From Trametopsis cervina (Eukaryota > Basidiomycota > Agaricomycetes > Polyporales > Irpicaceae), in assembly GCA_022385755.1 (NCBI GenBank), contig MU278349.1, positions 496,001-560,000 of the forward strand: a DNA stretch of 64,000 bases, read 5' to 3'. Positions 47,168 through 58,761 of the stretch are shown piece after piece (the stretch's first letter is position 1; each line of letters opens with the position of its first letter). Under the pieces are notes generated by a model. It did not search any database and was not told where the DNA came from. It saw nothing but the letters and a program-made list of their open reading frames with translations. The position numbers and the translations under genes are program-made.

Positions 47168-50148
47168 CTATTGTGACCAATTAAAGATATCGAAATCATT
47201 CAGACCCGTTCCGTCGCCCATAGGGCTGTTGTTTTGTGATAGCTGGTGTTGTAGCATCGGAGTGGCCGACGCTTGCCGCGAGCCAGGAGGGAGACCCATA
47301 GCATCACCTATTTGACTTCCCATTCCTCCAACGAAGCCCATCTGCCCATTCTGAGTCCATTGCTGGCTCTGTCTGGACGGTGATGAGGCATTGCCAGGCA
47401 TTCCGCTGAAGCCGCCAGCACTGCCAGGAGGAGACATCCCATAGCCCTGGCTTTGCGCCATCTGGTTACTCTGAGGGTTTTGTTGCCACGACGCGTTCAT
47501 GTTTCCCATCTGCCCCATACCGCCTTGTACAAGCTGGTTCATACCACGTTGGTTGCCCATCTGAGAGAGCTGAGGAGTCATAGGCGACGGCGCATGGTCC
47601 GACGGCGTCCGAGTACTTCGAGCGATTCCGGGGACTGAAGGGTTTGAGCGAAGTGCCGGAGGGAAGGCAGGACCGTCGGTTGGCCCGCCCAGCATTGGCG
47701 ACCCAACATGAGGTGACGAGCTGGCCTGTTGTTGCGCCATACGCTGCTGCTGCTGCTGCATAGCGTTGAACATCTGGGTGCTCATCATGTTCTGGTTTAC
47801 GTTCCCACCGCGCATCATCTGCTGTTGCATCATGAGTAGCTGCTGACGTTGGTGGGGGGTGAGACTGGCCACGTTTGCTTGCTGCGCCGAGGTTAAGCCA
47901 TTCATGGGGTTCGAGCTGTTCATCCCGCCACCCGTATGCCCCATAGGGAATTGAGCGCCTGTAGGTGACATTCGCGTCGGACTACCGTTCGGGACCCCCA
48001 TCTGTCCATTCGCCATGTTACCTCCTATCATGGATTGTGGCCCGGACGCCTGCTGCATGCCGGCCATAGGATGCGAGCCCGACTGCCCAGCTTGCGCCGC
48101 TTGCCGTTGTTGCTTTGCTTGCAGAGCATACTGAAGAAAACATGTCAGCATGGCTACAAACACTACGGAAGACATAACATACCTGCAACCTTTGGAGATA
48201 CTGGATCTGCTGTGCCAATTGCATACTCTGAAATCCGGGTACTGATTGGATGAGATGCTGCGTCATCTGGTGGGATGGATTTTGCAGTATTTGCATAGCT
48301 TGCATCGCAGCGGTTCCCATAGAGTTCAGTGCTGCCATCTGAGCTTGCGGATTGTGCGAGAGAGAGGAAGGCCCGGCGGTGTTCTGCATTCCCATTCCTT
48401 GCTGAGAGCCAGGAGACGCCTGCCGCATGCCGTCGCCACTCATTTCGGGCATTTGGTTGTGCATGGCCTGCTGCCGCAGGTGCTGTTGTCTAGCACGTTC
48501 ACGAGCAACCGCAACTTGCGCTTCGTTGGTATTTGTATGCATACCCATGGGCGTTGATGGAGGTGGCATTGACGGGCTACTTCCCGAGTGACCAGGTAGA
48601 CTAGGTGGAGGCATGCTACCAGGAGGGGTAGCGGGCGGCAGCATCTGAGTGGGCGCAGGTTGGCTAGGTGAGGAGATGCCTTGCGGCGTAGAGGGGCCCG
48701 GAGTGGGGGCTTTTGACTCCCCGGTGTCTCGCCGTTTGTTGGCAATGTCAGCCATTGAGTCCTCCGGGCGCTCTCTTTTGAGAAGTCCATTGGGCGCATT
48801 GGCGGACGAAAGGGCAGAAGGACCTGCAGACATAGATTGTCGTCGCAATTCCCTGGCGAAAAGCACAGGAAGCTCGGTGTACAGAGCTTGTATCCTATCC
48901 ATAGACAGAAAGTCGACTGGGGCTGGGGGCTGCATTTGTGGCAATGAGTGGCCGTTGTGATTCTACGAATATAGAATTGATTATGCGGTAGAAGGGAAGG
49001 TGAATCCAAAGACATACCGACTTGGAGTCTGCTGCAGCCGCTAACCATCCGAGATTGTTCTGCAGACGAGTGGCAAATCTAATTGGCATTGGGAGGTCAA
49101 ACGAAACGTCCTCGCTGCAGAATAACAAACTTACTGCTGGACCCTAGGATCGCTCATCGGGATGCCGCGAGTTTGAAATTCCATGCAGGCTCTAAATCGA
49201 AACATAAACTTCCCTGCCAATACGGTGAGTGGAGTGGAACTCACTTCAGAAGTTCAGCATTGAGTTCCAAGATTGTGACAACCTTAGGGTCAAGTTTATT
49301 CGACCCAGAGCTCGTCGCCGAAGTCGGTTCGGGTGCTGGTTATACCATGAGATTACTTATGTGTGTTGACGACGGAGCTACTCACTAGAGATGCCAATGG
49401 ACAGTGCTCTCGAATCAGATGACGATTCCCTCTTGACTGCAGGCGCATGCATGCCCATGACAGAGGTGGGGTGAGACTGAAGAGCCTCGGCGTGACCGTT
49501 CATAGCAGGTTTGGCCTCACCATTGACTCTTCCCTCCGCGTTCTCCGTGCCTGACCGAGCCACATCGACTTCCTTCAAAGCAACAGATGGTCCATCCTCG
49601 CCTGCTCTTCTCTCACCGTCTGGTGGCTCTTCCCCGTCAGGAGCCGACGATAGCTCGCTGAGCGGTGTCGAGGCTCTCGAAGCCTTCTCCACTTCTGCGC
49701 TACCGTCCACGGTGGGCTCTCCCTCTCCTTCAGCACGATCCACCTTCGCCTCAGTCTGTGGCTCGGGTAATTCTGTTGATGGAAACGCTGGCGAAGTAGT
49801 GTCCGGAGGGGGTGTCAGAGAGGAGGCAGGCGATGTTGCCTCAGCCGGGCTTGTGGACGTAGGTGGGTCCGATGGCGGCTTATTATCCTCATTGGCCGGG
49901 CTGGGACGGCCTAGCGAGGAGGAAGGTCGGCGCGGTTTGTTATCCGGCGAATCTTCCACTGGATCAGGTTTCGCTTGTGCCGGCTGAGACTGGTCCTGTT
50001 GAGGCTGGTAGAAAGCCCGGTCGTCACGAGCAGGCGAGGACCAAGATAGGAGTGTGTGCTGATCAGGACGGGGTGAATTCGATAGGATCAAATTTGACTT
50101 TGAGTGTGGAGGAGACAAGGACGAGTGATTTTGATCGAGATGTAGCAT
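47168..50148 (-). CDS. SS18/SSXT-domain Q-rich protein, putative SWI/SNF subunit
   Basis: A large low-complexity nuclear protein. The first exon (from 50148) is Pro/Ser/Glu-rich. Small exons then give an SSXT-like core: ILELNAELLKACMEFQTRG, IPMSDPRVQQ, FATRLQNNLGWLAAAADSK (49020-49280), spliced through GTGAGT, GTAAGT and GGTATG-type donors. The remainder is Gln/Met/Pro/Gly-rich (48440-48950 with RIQALYTELPVLFARELRRQ and KRERPEDSMADIANKRRD, then 47170-48120) and ends GTGLNDFDIFNWSQ. SSXT is the conserved N-terminal domain of SS18/Snf11-type SWI/SNF subunits; here it is preceded by about 260 residues. The SSXT match is by pattern (LL-x2-C, RLQ-NL-WLA-x3-AD) and should be called probable. About seven exons, roughly 850-900 residues. 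Confidence 0.72.
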
Positions 50149-52260
50149 AGTACCAGACCCCGTAAAGCCGGAAATAGAGAACGGAGGACAGAAAATACGG
50201 CCTGGATGAGAAAAGATGGCGTTGTGTGTTGGCGGGCCAAGGGACCCGGGATTAGAACCGACGTAACGCCTGACCGGTGCGCAGTAAGAAGCGTTTTGAA
50301 GACGCTGCCTTGAGTTGCTGCAGCTTCCGTTGAATAGTCGAATAGGATTTCGGTCGTAGAGGCTCGTTCAAGGTGAGGCTGATTGCAGGCGGGAAGAGAG
50401 TGAGAGACTGCGCAACAGCCGTGGGACCTCTCGTCCCAAAACGGCTGGCCGACGCCCATGCTTGGGGCGCTCTGCCTGCACCTGGCCATGTGCGGGGACG
50501 ATGTTAGCGGACATGAAGACGAGAGGAAAGGGCAGGCTTCAGCACGATGATGACCGCAGATTACAACAGGGCAAGGTATCGCTAATCCAACGGAGCCGGG
50601 CAGCCCAGATGTCGAAGGCAATGCGCCATTCCGATTATATAGATCGTGGACAAATCACCAGGACAAGACTCAGAGTTGCGCAGCGTGGTACATATCATCC
50701 GACAATCCCTAGATCACCGAGTCTCGCTCTCTGCGGGGAGACATCAAATGAACTCCTGCTGCACTTACAAACGAGACCGCGCGTAGAAACGCCAATGCGA
50801 CATCAGAATCGCCAGCTGGGTGTATCAACTCCCATGCATGTCACACCTCATATCGTGATAGCTTTGCGCAGTGCCCGGCATGCCATTGAGGTTGGACATG
50901 AGGTCTCAAGATAACCTGCGTATGGCGTAGTGACTCCTCTCTGAGAGCCTGCGGGCAGCTTCAATATCGCCAGGGGCTACCGGTGTCAGGCACAGCATGC
51001 CGGATTAATTGTTCCCGCAGCGTCAACAGAGCTCATCACAGGCAGTCATTCCGCTTCAAACGCGTGAACTGACAGGAGAGAGATGTCATCGACGCACCCG
51101 AGCTGCTGCTGCTAGTAAGAAAGCTGACAGACAATTAACGATGTTCAAATGTCATACCAGTCATCGTTTCAAGCGTACTTGTGACACAGAAGAGCTGAGG
51201 GGTGAGAGTAGAAAGGACCGGTTCACGACTATGATACATTTCGGATGCTTGAGATGACGAGACTTCCGGGTCGGCAGCTTTGATGATGGTAGCATCGGAG
51301 ACACGTCGTTTGGTCGCGGGATAACATGCTCGGTGACAGGTTGAGCTGGGTCGCTTCGAAACCGAGAGGGAAATGAGACGAGATAGAGAAAAGAGGGCAC
51401 ATTACGCGCACTAGTGCAGGTACGGCACACATCCATATTTATAGGGAGGCTGCCAAAGAAGGCGCCAGGGCGGCTATCGTCATCGCTGAATGCATAGCGA
51501 CGACGCACAGGGGTCTAATGACCTTCTAGAGACTGCACAAGGCAATCAGCTTCGTCGTGTTTCGAACACAGTAGCCGTACTCACCAGGGTATGTGAAACA
51601 TTGCCGAGCGCACGGGAGCCGTCCTGACTTGGTCAAGAAGAATGGACAGAGATCGGAGAACTTTCTGGATAGTGGGAATACTCGCCTACAACGTGCACTT
51701 CTCCCGGTGATAACACAATCCTGCAGAGTTTACTACACTTACATGGTGCCAGCGGGGCAGGTCGTACATCGGATTGGTTATGCAGAAATCCTTGTCCTTC
51801 ACGCACCGGATGACAGTGGGAATATCGCTCTGGCGATAAAGAACATTGTGCACATGGCTGCAGCTGACCGAAAGTTGTGCGAATGATCTCTTTATTTGCG
51901 CTGCCTCAAAGTGAGATGAGAGAGAGTGCGAGGCAAACTCAGGTTCCAATCTCGGCCAATCAAGTAGGTGCTCGGCCGATGCCGGACCACGTGGCGCCCG
52001 CCTAACAGGCGGCGAAACACAGTCCAGATACGCACACCGACGCTTCCGACTAGCAAGACTGTGAGTATGCTCATCTATTTTGTGCAACGGACCGCTCGCA
52101 CTGCTCTGGATGGTTGTTGCCATGCTTTGGCTCGAAATCGCTGTTGGAATTGATGGAGAAATGGGCTGGATGAGTCGAGCAGCGAGTGGATGCGCTTCCC
52201 TGGGCCAATACCGACTTCTGGGTTTTCAGCACTTTCTTACAACTTTCGTCTAGATAAACG
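50149..52260. other. 2.1-kb region without a supportable gene
   Basis: It separates the SS18-like gene (-) from ribosomal protein uL2 (+). Frames at 50462-50914 (+), 51161-51508 (-) and 51686-52123 (-) are open but show no conserved pattern. A small lineage-specific gene around 51.7-52.1 kb cannot be excluded. The last few hundred bases are presumably the uL2 promoter. Confidence 0.4.
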
Positions 52261-53251
52261 ATGGGTAGGGTTATTCGGGCACAGAGGCGTTCACATGCCA
52301 TCGTACGTGTTAACAATCCTGGCCAAATCCCCGAATCTCACCTGCTCTACGCAACATTTAGTTCAAGGCGCACACCCACCACAACAAGTCGCCTGCACAA
52401 TTCCGTGCCCTTGATTTCGCAGAGCGCAATGGCTACATCCGTGGTATTGTGAAGGAGATTATCCACGATGCTGGCCGGTGCGTTTGATATCCTCAAAGTC
52501 TCGAGGAGAATACTGAACTGTCCGCTACAGTGGTGCTCCCCTCGCCCGTGTCGTTTTCCGTGATCCCTACCGCTACAAGCTCCGCAAGGAGACTTTCATT
52601 GCCACTGAGGGCCTCCACACTGGTGCCTTCGTCTACTGCGGCAAGAAGGCTACCCTTGCCGTTGGCAACGTTCTGCCCGTAGCACAGTGCCCCGAAGGTA
52701 CCATCGTCTCAAATGTTGAGGAGAAGGTTGGCGACCGCGGTGCGCTCGCCAGGACATCTGGAAACTACGCTACCGTCATCGGCCACTCACCAGACGAGAA
52801 CAAGACTCGTATCCGTCTTCCCAGTGGTGCCAAGAAGACCGTATCTGGAAGCTGCCGTGCGACAGTCGGTATTGTTGCCGGCGGTGGACGTATCGACAAG
52901 CCTTTGCTTAAGGCCGGTCGTGCCTTCCACAAGTACAAGGCCAAGCGTTACAAGTGCGTATCTGTTATAAAGCGTTCTTTATCATCTAACTGACATCGGT
53001 TTCTCTTCCAGCTGGCCCCGTACTCGTGGTGTTGCTATGAACCCCGTTGACCATCCTCACGGTGGTGGTAACCACCAGCATATCGGAAAGGCGTCCACAA
53101 TCTCCCGCCAAGCCGTTCCCGGTCAGAAAGTCGGTCTCATTGCCGCTCGTCGGGTACGTCAAACTCTACTTTTGCACTACGTAATTGCCGACTCACACTT
53201 CGAGTGCAGACTGGTCTTCTTCGCGGTACAGTCAAGGTCAAGGAGGTTTAG
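52261..53251 (+). CDS. RPL2: Large-subunit ribosomal protein uL2 (RPL2/L8)
   Basis: A cytosolic 60S protein near the peptidyl transferase centre. Five exons: [14 protein letters not shown] joins [31 protein letters not shown] is split by an intron with GTGCGT donor; the body has [20 protein letters not shown] and [33 protein letters not shown] is split; and the universally conserved [15 protein letters not shown] (His of the GGGNHQH loop) is followed by [16 protein letters not shown]. Length is about 255 residues, as usual. Codon use is more biased than in neighbours (many CGT/AAG/GTC), typical of highly expressed genes. Confidence 0.96.
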
Positions 53252-53502
53252 GCGTAGCTGTTTTCATTATTCACGTTTGCTTTTATGCCATTTTGCCTCA
53301 CTTGTACTTGCCACAAAAGCTTTGTATGCAGACGGTTGCATATGCATCATGACCCATGCGCTGTGACACTAGTGAATGTTCATCTACATGGGCTGACTGG
53401 TATATTTCTATTACATTTACACTTCAACTGATCCTGCTTTCGTATAGCAGTGCGAAATGACTATATTCTCTGTGTGCGTTGAGCAGACGTCTAGTTCTAT
53501 TA
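53252..53502. other. Convergent 3' region
   Basis: 250 T-rich bases between the ends of uL2 and the ribulokinase gene; 3' UTRs only. Confidence 0.5.
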
Positions 53503-55867
53503 CTATCTGGAAGCTTCTTCTATCTCTTTTCGCCACCTCTTCTGGATCTCGATGGTCTCACGGAAGATTTTATACTTGGCTTCAAGCAATTTCTTGTCCT
53601 TGGGGCTAGCAGCAGGTGCAACGAGCGTACCTGGCGGTGTCATCTCCACCTATCGCAGCCGTTAGTGGTGCCTTCGGACGTTGAAGCAGCATATGACAAC
53701 TCGCCATGATCCTCCAGCGTGCCTCACTCTGCGCTCCCTCATCTTTTCCGCCCGACTTGAACTCCGCGGCGATCCTTCCGAGCATCGCAGCCCCGAGGAC
53801 TACTGCGGCGCTGCTGCTGTAGGGCAGCACGACGGGCATGTTGCATGTATCCGCGAACAACTGCATGAGCGGGATGTTCTTCGCCTGACCGCCAGACATG
53901 TAGATCGACTGGATGGCATGTCCCTTTGCGTTCATCTCATCGACGATGTGTCGCGTCTGAAGCGCGATACCCTCGAGCGTGAGGTTGAACTTGCGTGCGA
54001 GATCGCCGAGGCCGTCATCCTATTCCGATGGGTATGAGTGTTGCTCGTTATAAAAAGAACGGAGGAGCTTACTAAAGCAAGACCGACGATGGAGCCCCTC
54101 ATGCGCGGGTCGGCGATAGGTGAGCGGTTTCCTGCGCATGCGGAGACCGGTAGTTAGCAGAGAGCCGCCACTCTAGGCGAGCGTCGCGTGCGCACCGTGC
54201 AGATCGGGATAAAAGTGCATATCCTTCGTCAGCTCCGTGAAGCTGTCCACTCCGTTTTCAACCCGTAATTTCTCGAGTTCATCGTGCAGTACTACGGAGT
54301 CGACAATCAGCGTCGGCAATCAAATGTTGAAAGCACGGACACAGGAAGGGCTGCGCTTACCAGTGTGTATACTCGTCTGCTGTTCAGCAGCCAGCTTCGT
54401 CAGTTGGGGATACGCAGGGTGTGTTTTGATCATGAAGTCGATGAGCTATGCGCTCGGGTCAACTCTGTCACCGCGGCCGGAAGCAGACATAATCGCCTAC
54501 CTGGCCTGTAGACGACTGACCACCTTCGTTCATCCACCAACCGGGGAACACAGGGTCCTAAAGCGATACCGATGCCGTCATCAGCCTCTCAGCTGCACTG
54601 AACCGAAGTAATGACACACGCACTTTGTAAGGACCCCATACTCCGTTCACGAATACACCTTCGGGGCTCTGACAAAAGGAGGTTTGTCAGCAAAAGGCGG
54701 CCGAGCGAATACGCAAAACATTCATTCGAATAAGAAGGGTAATAAGAAGACCGATGAGCGGACGATATCCTAGCAGACGGAGGATCCCACGTACTTGTAC
54801 AATGTGACATGTACTCGTGCCCGCACAAGCCGCGAGCCTATGCCTCGACTCGTCGAGAGTTGGGACAAAGTCTGAGAGCTTGTCGCCTTCCTTGTATCTT
54901 GCTGCAACAGTTCCTAGCCAACCAGCATATCTGTAGAGCACAGAGTCAGCCGTGACGTTCAGTACAGTTTAGAGATCATTGCAGCGCTCCGCGGTACAAT
55001 AGGAATCAGACACTTACGCGTCAATAACTGCGCTTCCGACTGGAGTGCCGGGGAGCAGTCCGAGCTCCTCTGCAGCCTGCTGAGACAGGCCTTGTCCAAC
55101 AGGGAGGCCGGCCGTTGCAATCTGTCCGTCTACGCCACCGAGCTGCTTGTAGTTATTTTCGACAAACTCTCCCAGGCCAATCTTCTGGAAAAAGTCCGGC
55201 TGCCAGCCAGAGTTGGGCACAAAGGAGCACTTGCATGTGAGAGAGCAAGTGGACCGGAGGTTGTTGCCCGTCGCACGGTATGTCAGGAAATCGGGGAGAT
55301 CGAAGAATTGGCAGCGCGCGAAAAGCTCAGGCTGCATACGCCGCTTGAGCCACAGCGTCTTCGGGATCTCCATCTCCAGCTAGAGTATCATAGATCAGAC
55401 AAGAGCGCATATGCGAGATTCACACGTACACTCATGACACCGCCAACATAGTCCAGAACGGTGTTACCAGTGCTGTTGATTAAGTCCGCTTCCTCCTCGG
55501 CGCGGTGGTCTGCCCACAATACGATGTTACGTTCTCCGACTTGGCCGAGCTGATCACCTTTGGTAACGGTGATGGGGTTCATGTCAAAGTCTGATACGGC
55601 CAGTGAACAAGTAGCATCGAAACCGATGCCTTTCACGTCAGAAGGCTGCAGCTTTGCCTCTGCGAGCACTGTCTTGACCGTCTTTGAGATGGCATTCCAG
55701 ATGTCGGTGGTAGATTGCTCGAAAATTCTGTGGTCTTGGGGATCACGCCATGTCTGTGTCTCTACCGTGGAGGATGCGACAAGCGTGCCGTCCTGCTTGA
55801 CAAGAGCTGCGCGCGCAGAGCCTGTGCCGACGTCGACGCCGATGTAGTACGCGTTCTGGCTGCTCAT
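53503..55867 (-). CDS. FGGY-family D-ribulokinase (Ydr109c-like)
   Basis: An ATP-dependent pentulose kinase, probably acting on D-ribulose as metabolite repair or pentose metabolism. Seen: the N-terminal actin-like phosphate loop YYIGVDVGTGSARAALV, IFEQSTTDIWNAI, GIGFDATCSLAVSD, NIVLWADHRAEEEADLI, then IPKTLWLKRRMQPELF, FFDLPDFLTYRATGN, GLPVGQGLSQQAAEEL, HIVQSPEGVFVNGVW and DPVFPGWWMNEGGQSSTG (the FGGY C-domain), SPIADPRMRGSIVGL, and the C-terminal adenosine motif IYMSGGQAKNIPLMQLFADT with SAAVVLGAAMLG. The end is EIEEASR with stop at 53503. At least nine exons. Length near 580-600 residues suits the FGGY ribulokinase group rather than glycerol kinase or xylulokinase. Confidence 0.92.
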
Positions 55868-56443
55868 GGTTGTGGCTGGTCGTCGTTCGTGGACAAAACT
55901 TTGAAAGAATCGTGATTATCGCGGTGGCTTCTATGCTCCTAAGCAGCCGCCTCGGCTCTTGCTTGAGTAAACTGTTGCTCAATGGATGCTCCACCGACGG
56001 AACACGCCGGTCCGGGAGATCCTAATTACCTTTATCGCGTCGGGATTGATCTGCGCGCTGACGTTTGATCCGCTCCGCTTGACAAGGTTGGGAACTGCTT
56101 GAGAACATACTCACACTACGGGGCCCGCAAGGGGCCCCGCCTATGCTCTACGTTCCACAGTCGGCGCGATTGGGAGAGCAGAATTACGGTCTATCCCTGC
56201 ACAACTAGCATGCAATCTTCGGAGTTGACTAATCCCAAAGACTCAGGAAGCTGCGGTGATCACATCGACGAACTTACCACGAGCCGACCCCATGGCCCCG
56301 CAGTGCTGGTATAAGCGCCGTTAGCGTGTTATGCAACGATCATCGCTTCGCAGAACTACATAAGTGCCCCTCAGTAGCTCTCGAAGGATCGCCCACATAC
56401 AAGTTACTCTTAGACCCTCTTTAGCCACACAGATTTTCTCAAA
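55868..56443. other. Divergent promoter region
   Basis: 576 bases between the ribulokinase (-) and the second P450 (+). No clear TATA box and no gene. Confidence 0.5.
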
Positions 56444-58761
56444 ATGTCCAACGTCGCTTCTGTCATTGAACGCGTTCAGGAGAGCATCTCCCTCACAACC
56501 ATCATATACACCGTGGTGGCTGGTATCATTCTCAGCGTAGGCTACAGCTTTCCGTTCGGACTTGTCATCCGCCAGCTTGTCACGCCGCTCAGGCTTCTGC
56601 CTGGGCCCCCTAGTCCTCATTTCTTTTGGGGATGGGCGAAAGAGATATTCAGGGTGGATCATTCCGTTCTCCAGGAACAGTGGATGAAAGAATACGGCCC
56701 AACGCTCGCTTATCGAGGCATGTTTGGAGTACGTGTATGTTCCGCGATAGACATGAGAACCATACTGACACACCTCTTGATTAGACGTACCGCCTGTGGA
56801 CCATGGACACACGGTAAAATTTATTTGTTTAGGGGCTGAATAATATATTAAAATGTGCCCAGCGCTCTCAATCACGTTTTAACCAACTCCTACAACTACC
56901 AGAAGCCGAAACAAAGTCGCACCCATTTGGCCCGCGTCGTAGGCCCCGGTGTCCTTGTGACCGAAGGTAGAACTGCGCCTCTCCTGTGTATTGATTACTG
57001 ACAGTCAGCGTCTGCGCCGCAGAGGACCAGCATCACAATCAGGTATGTTTGAACTGCTGCGATCCGAGTAACAATCTCATTCAGAGATGCCTGATAACAC
57101 AGCGGAGAATATTGAACCCTGCTTTTGGGCCCGGACACATTCGAGAACTCACCGAAATCTTCGTCGAAAAATCCCAGGCGGTGAGTCGCATCTGTTTTGC
57201 TTCCACCGTAGATTGTTCACACGTTTCACCTGAAATCTTCAGCTCCGGGATGCATGGCTCGTACAGATCGCCCAATCGGGCACGGATCAAGCCAACATCG
57301 ACGCCATGTCGTGGTTGAGCAAGACGACTCTGGACATCATCGGTTTAGCAGGTACTTCATTGTTGGGAGCTGTCCAGTATATAGCCTGCTGAAGTGACGG
57401 AATCAGGATTCAACTACAACTTCGACGCTCTGAGCCCGGACGGCAGGAAGAATGAGCTCAGCGAAGCCTTCCACACCGTGTTCACGAACACCGGCCACCC
57501 TCGGTTCTTGGGCATCCTACAGGGCTTCTTCCCGCTCCTTCGCCTCATAGTATGCTCCCTTCCACTTGAAATTCGCTCAAGACCCAATCTCACCTTTCAT
57601 CACAGAGAACGGAAGCCGCTCGCAAGTCGGATGAGGCGCAGGCGACGATGCGGCGTATTGGCCTGCAGCTCCTTGCCGAGAAGAGGGCAGCGATCCTAGC
57701 GGCCAGCGGGAACAACAACGTCGAGAAGAAGCATGTACTGGGGCGGGACCTGTTGACGCTGCTGATCAAGGCTAACCTGGCGACGGATATTCCAGACAGC
57801 CAAAGGCTCACGGATGATGAGGTTTTAGCTCGTAAGTGTTATCTCTCTTGTTTATACACGGCGCTCACCTGATCTTCGTATACAGAGGTACCAACGTAAG
57901 TATACCGAGACCTGACCGTGTATTATGCCCCACTAAGCCTCCATCTCCTAGGTTCATCGTCGCGGGCCACGAAACCACCTCGACAGCCACAACATGGGCT
58001 CTCCACGGTCTTACCCAGCACCCTGAGATCCAAAAGAAGTTGCGCGACGAGCTCCTCTCCGTCCCCACCGAGAACCCGAGCATGGACGAACTGCAGGCGC
58101 TCCCCTACCTCGAGATGTTCGTCCGCGAGGTGCTGCGCCACTACTCTCCGGTGCCCATGACGATTCGACAGGCGACCAAGGCCGACCTCATCCCGCTCAA
58201 CACGCCGTTCGTCGACAGGAACGGCCAGACGCAGGACCACATCCGGTATGTCCCTCACCCAATCCACTGCTTGCATGTATGCGCGTTCTTCCAACTGACA
58301 AATATTCAAACGCAAGAGTGGCAGAGGGTGACTTCGTCGTCATCCCAATTCTCTCGATCAACAGGTACAAGCCTCTATGGGGCGAAGACGCGATGGAGTT
58401 CAAGCCCGAGCGGTGGGAGAACATCCCGGACGCCGTGAACGCTATCCCAGGCGTATACGGCAACGTCCTCAGCTTCCTCGGGGGCCCGCGCTCGTGCATC
58501 GGCTACCGCTTCTCGCTCATCGAGTACGTCCGCTCCTCCTGATACGCGTAATTTGTCGTTCCTGACCTCGTTGTTCCGTGTGTATCAAACAGGATGAAGT
58601 CCCTGCTGTTCACGCTCGTCCGCTCGTTCGAGTACTCGCTTGCCGTCCCCGCGGAGAGCATCAGGCCGCGGTCATCCATCGTTCAGCGCCCTGTCGTCAC
58701 CGGCGACGGAAAGGAGGAGGGCCGGCTGCCGCTCATCGTCAAGCCCTACGTCCGCGCCTGA
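56444..58761 (+). CDS. Cytochrome P450 monooxygenase (second copy, with microexon)
   Basis: A membrane-anchored haem monooxygenase of about 540 residues, unrelated in detail to the copy at 41 kb. Seen: anchor [19 protein letters not shown], hinge [35 protein letters not shown] (C-helix region), [14 protein letters not shown], the I-helix AGHETTST (about 57960), the K-helix [10 protein letters not shown] (ExxR), [18 protein letters not shown] and the haem loop [17 protein letters not shown] with the axial Cys (about 58496). [10 protein letters not shown] in place of FGxGxRxCxG is common in fungal CYP5/CYP52-like clans. A 10-base exon (57886-57895) sits immediately before the I-helix. About eleven exons. 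Substrate unknown. It is divergent from the ribulokinase. Confidence 0.92.
57886..57895 (+). other. 10-nucleotide microexon in the second P450
   Basis: Bases AGGTACCAAC between acceptor ATACAG and donor GTAAGT. With the flanking exons they read [14 protein letters not shown], continuous with the conserved I-helix. Skipping 10 bases would shift the frame and destroy the haem domain. Confidence 0.82.

Noticed and set aside
49511..49987. 158-residue plus-strand frame, Gly/Ser-rich
   Set aside because: Antisense shadow of the Pro/Ser/Glu-rich first exon of the SS18-like gene.
50225..50275. Possible tRNA T-arm on the minus strand (GGTTCTAATCC)
   Set aside because: Stem pairing fails in at least two of five positions and no anticodon arm is seen.
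51686..52123. 145-residue minus-strand frame
   Set aside because: No recognisable domain; possible orphan gene but not supportable from sequence alone.
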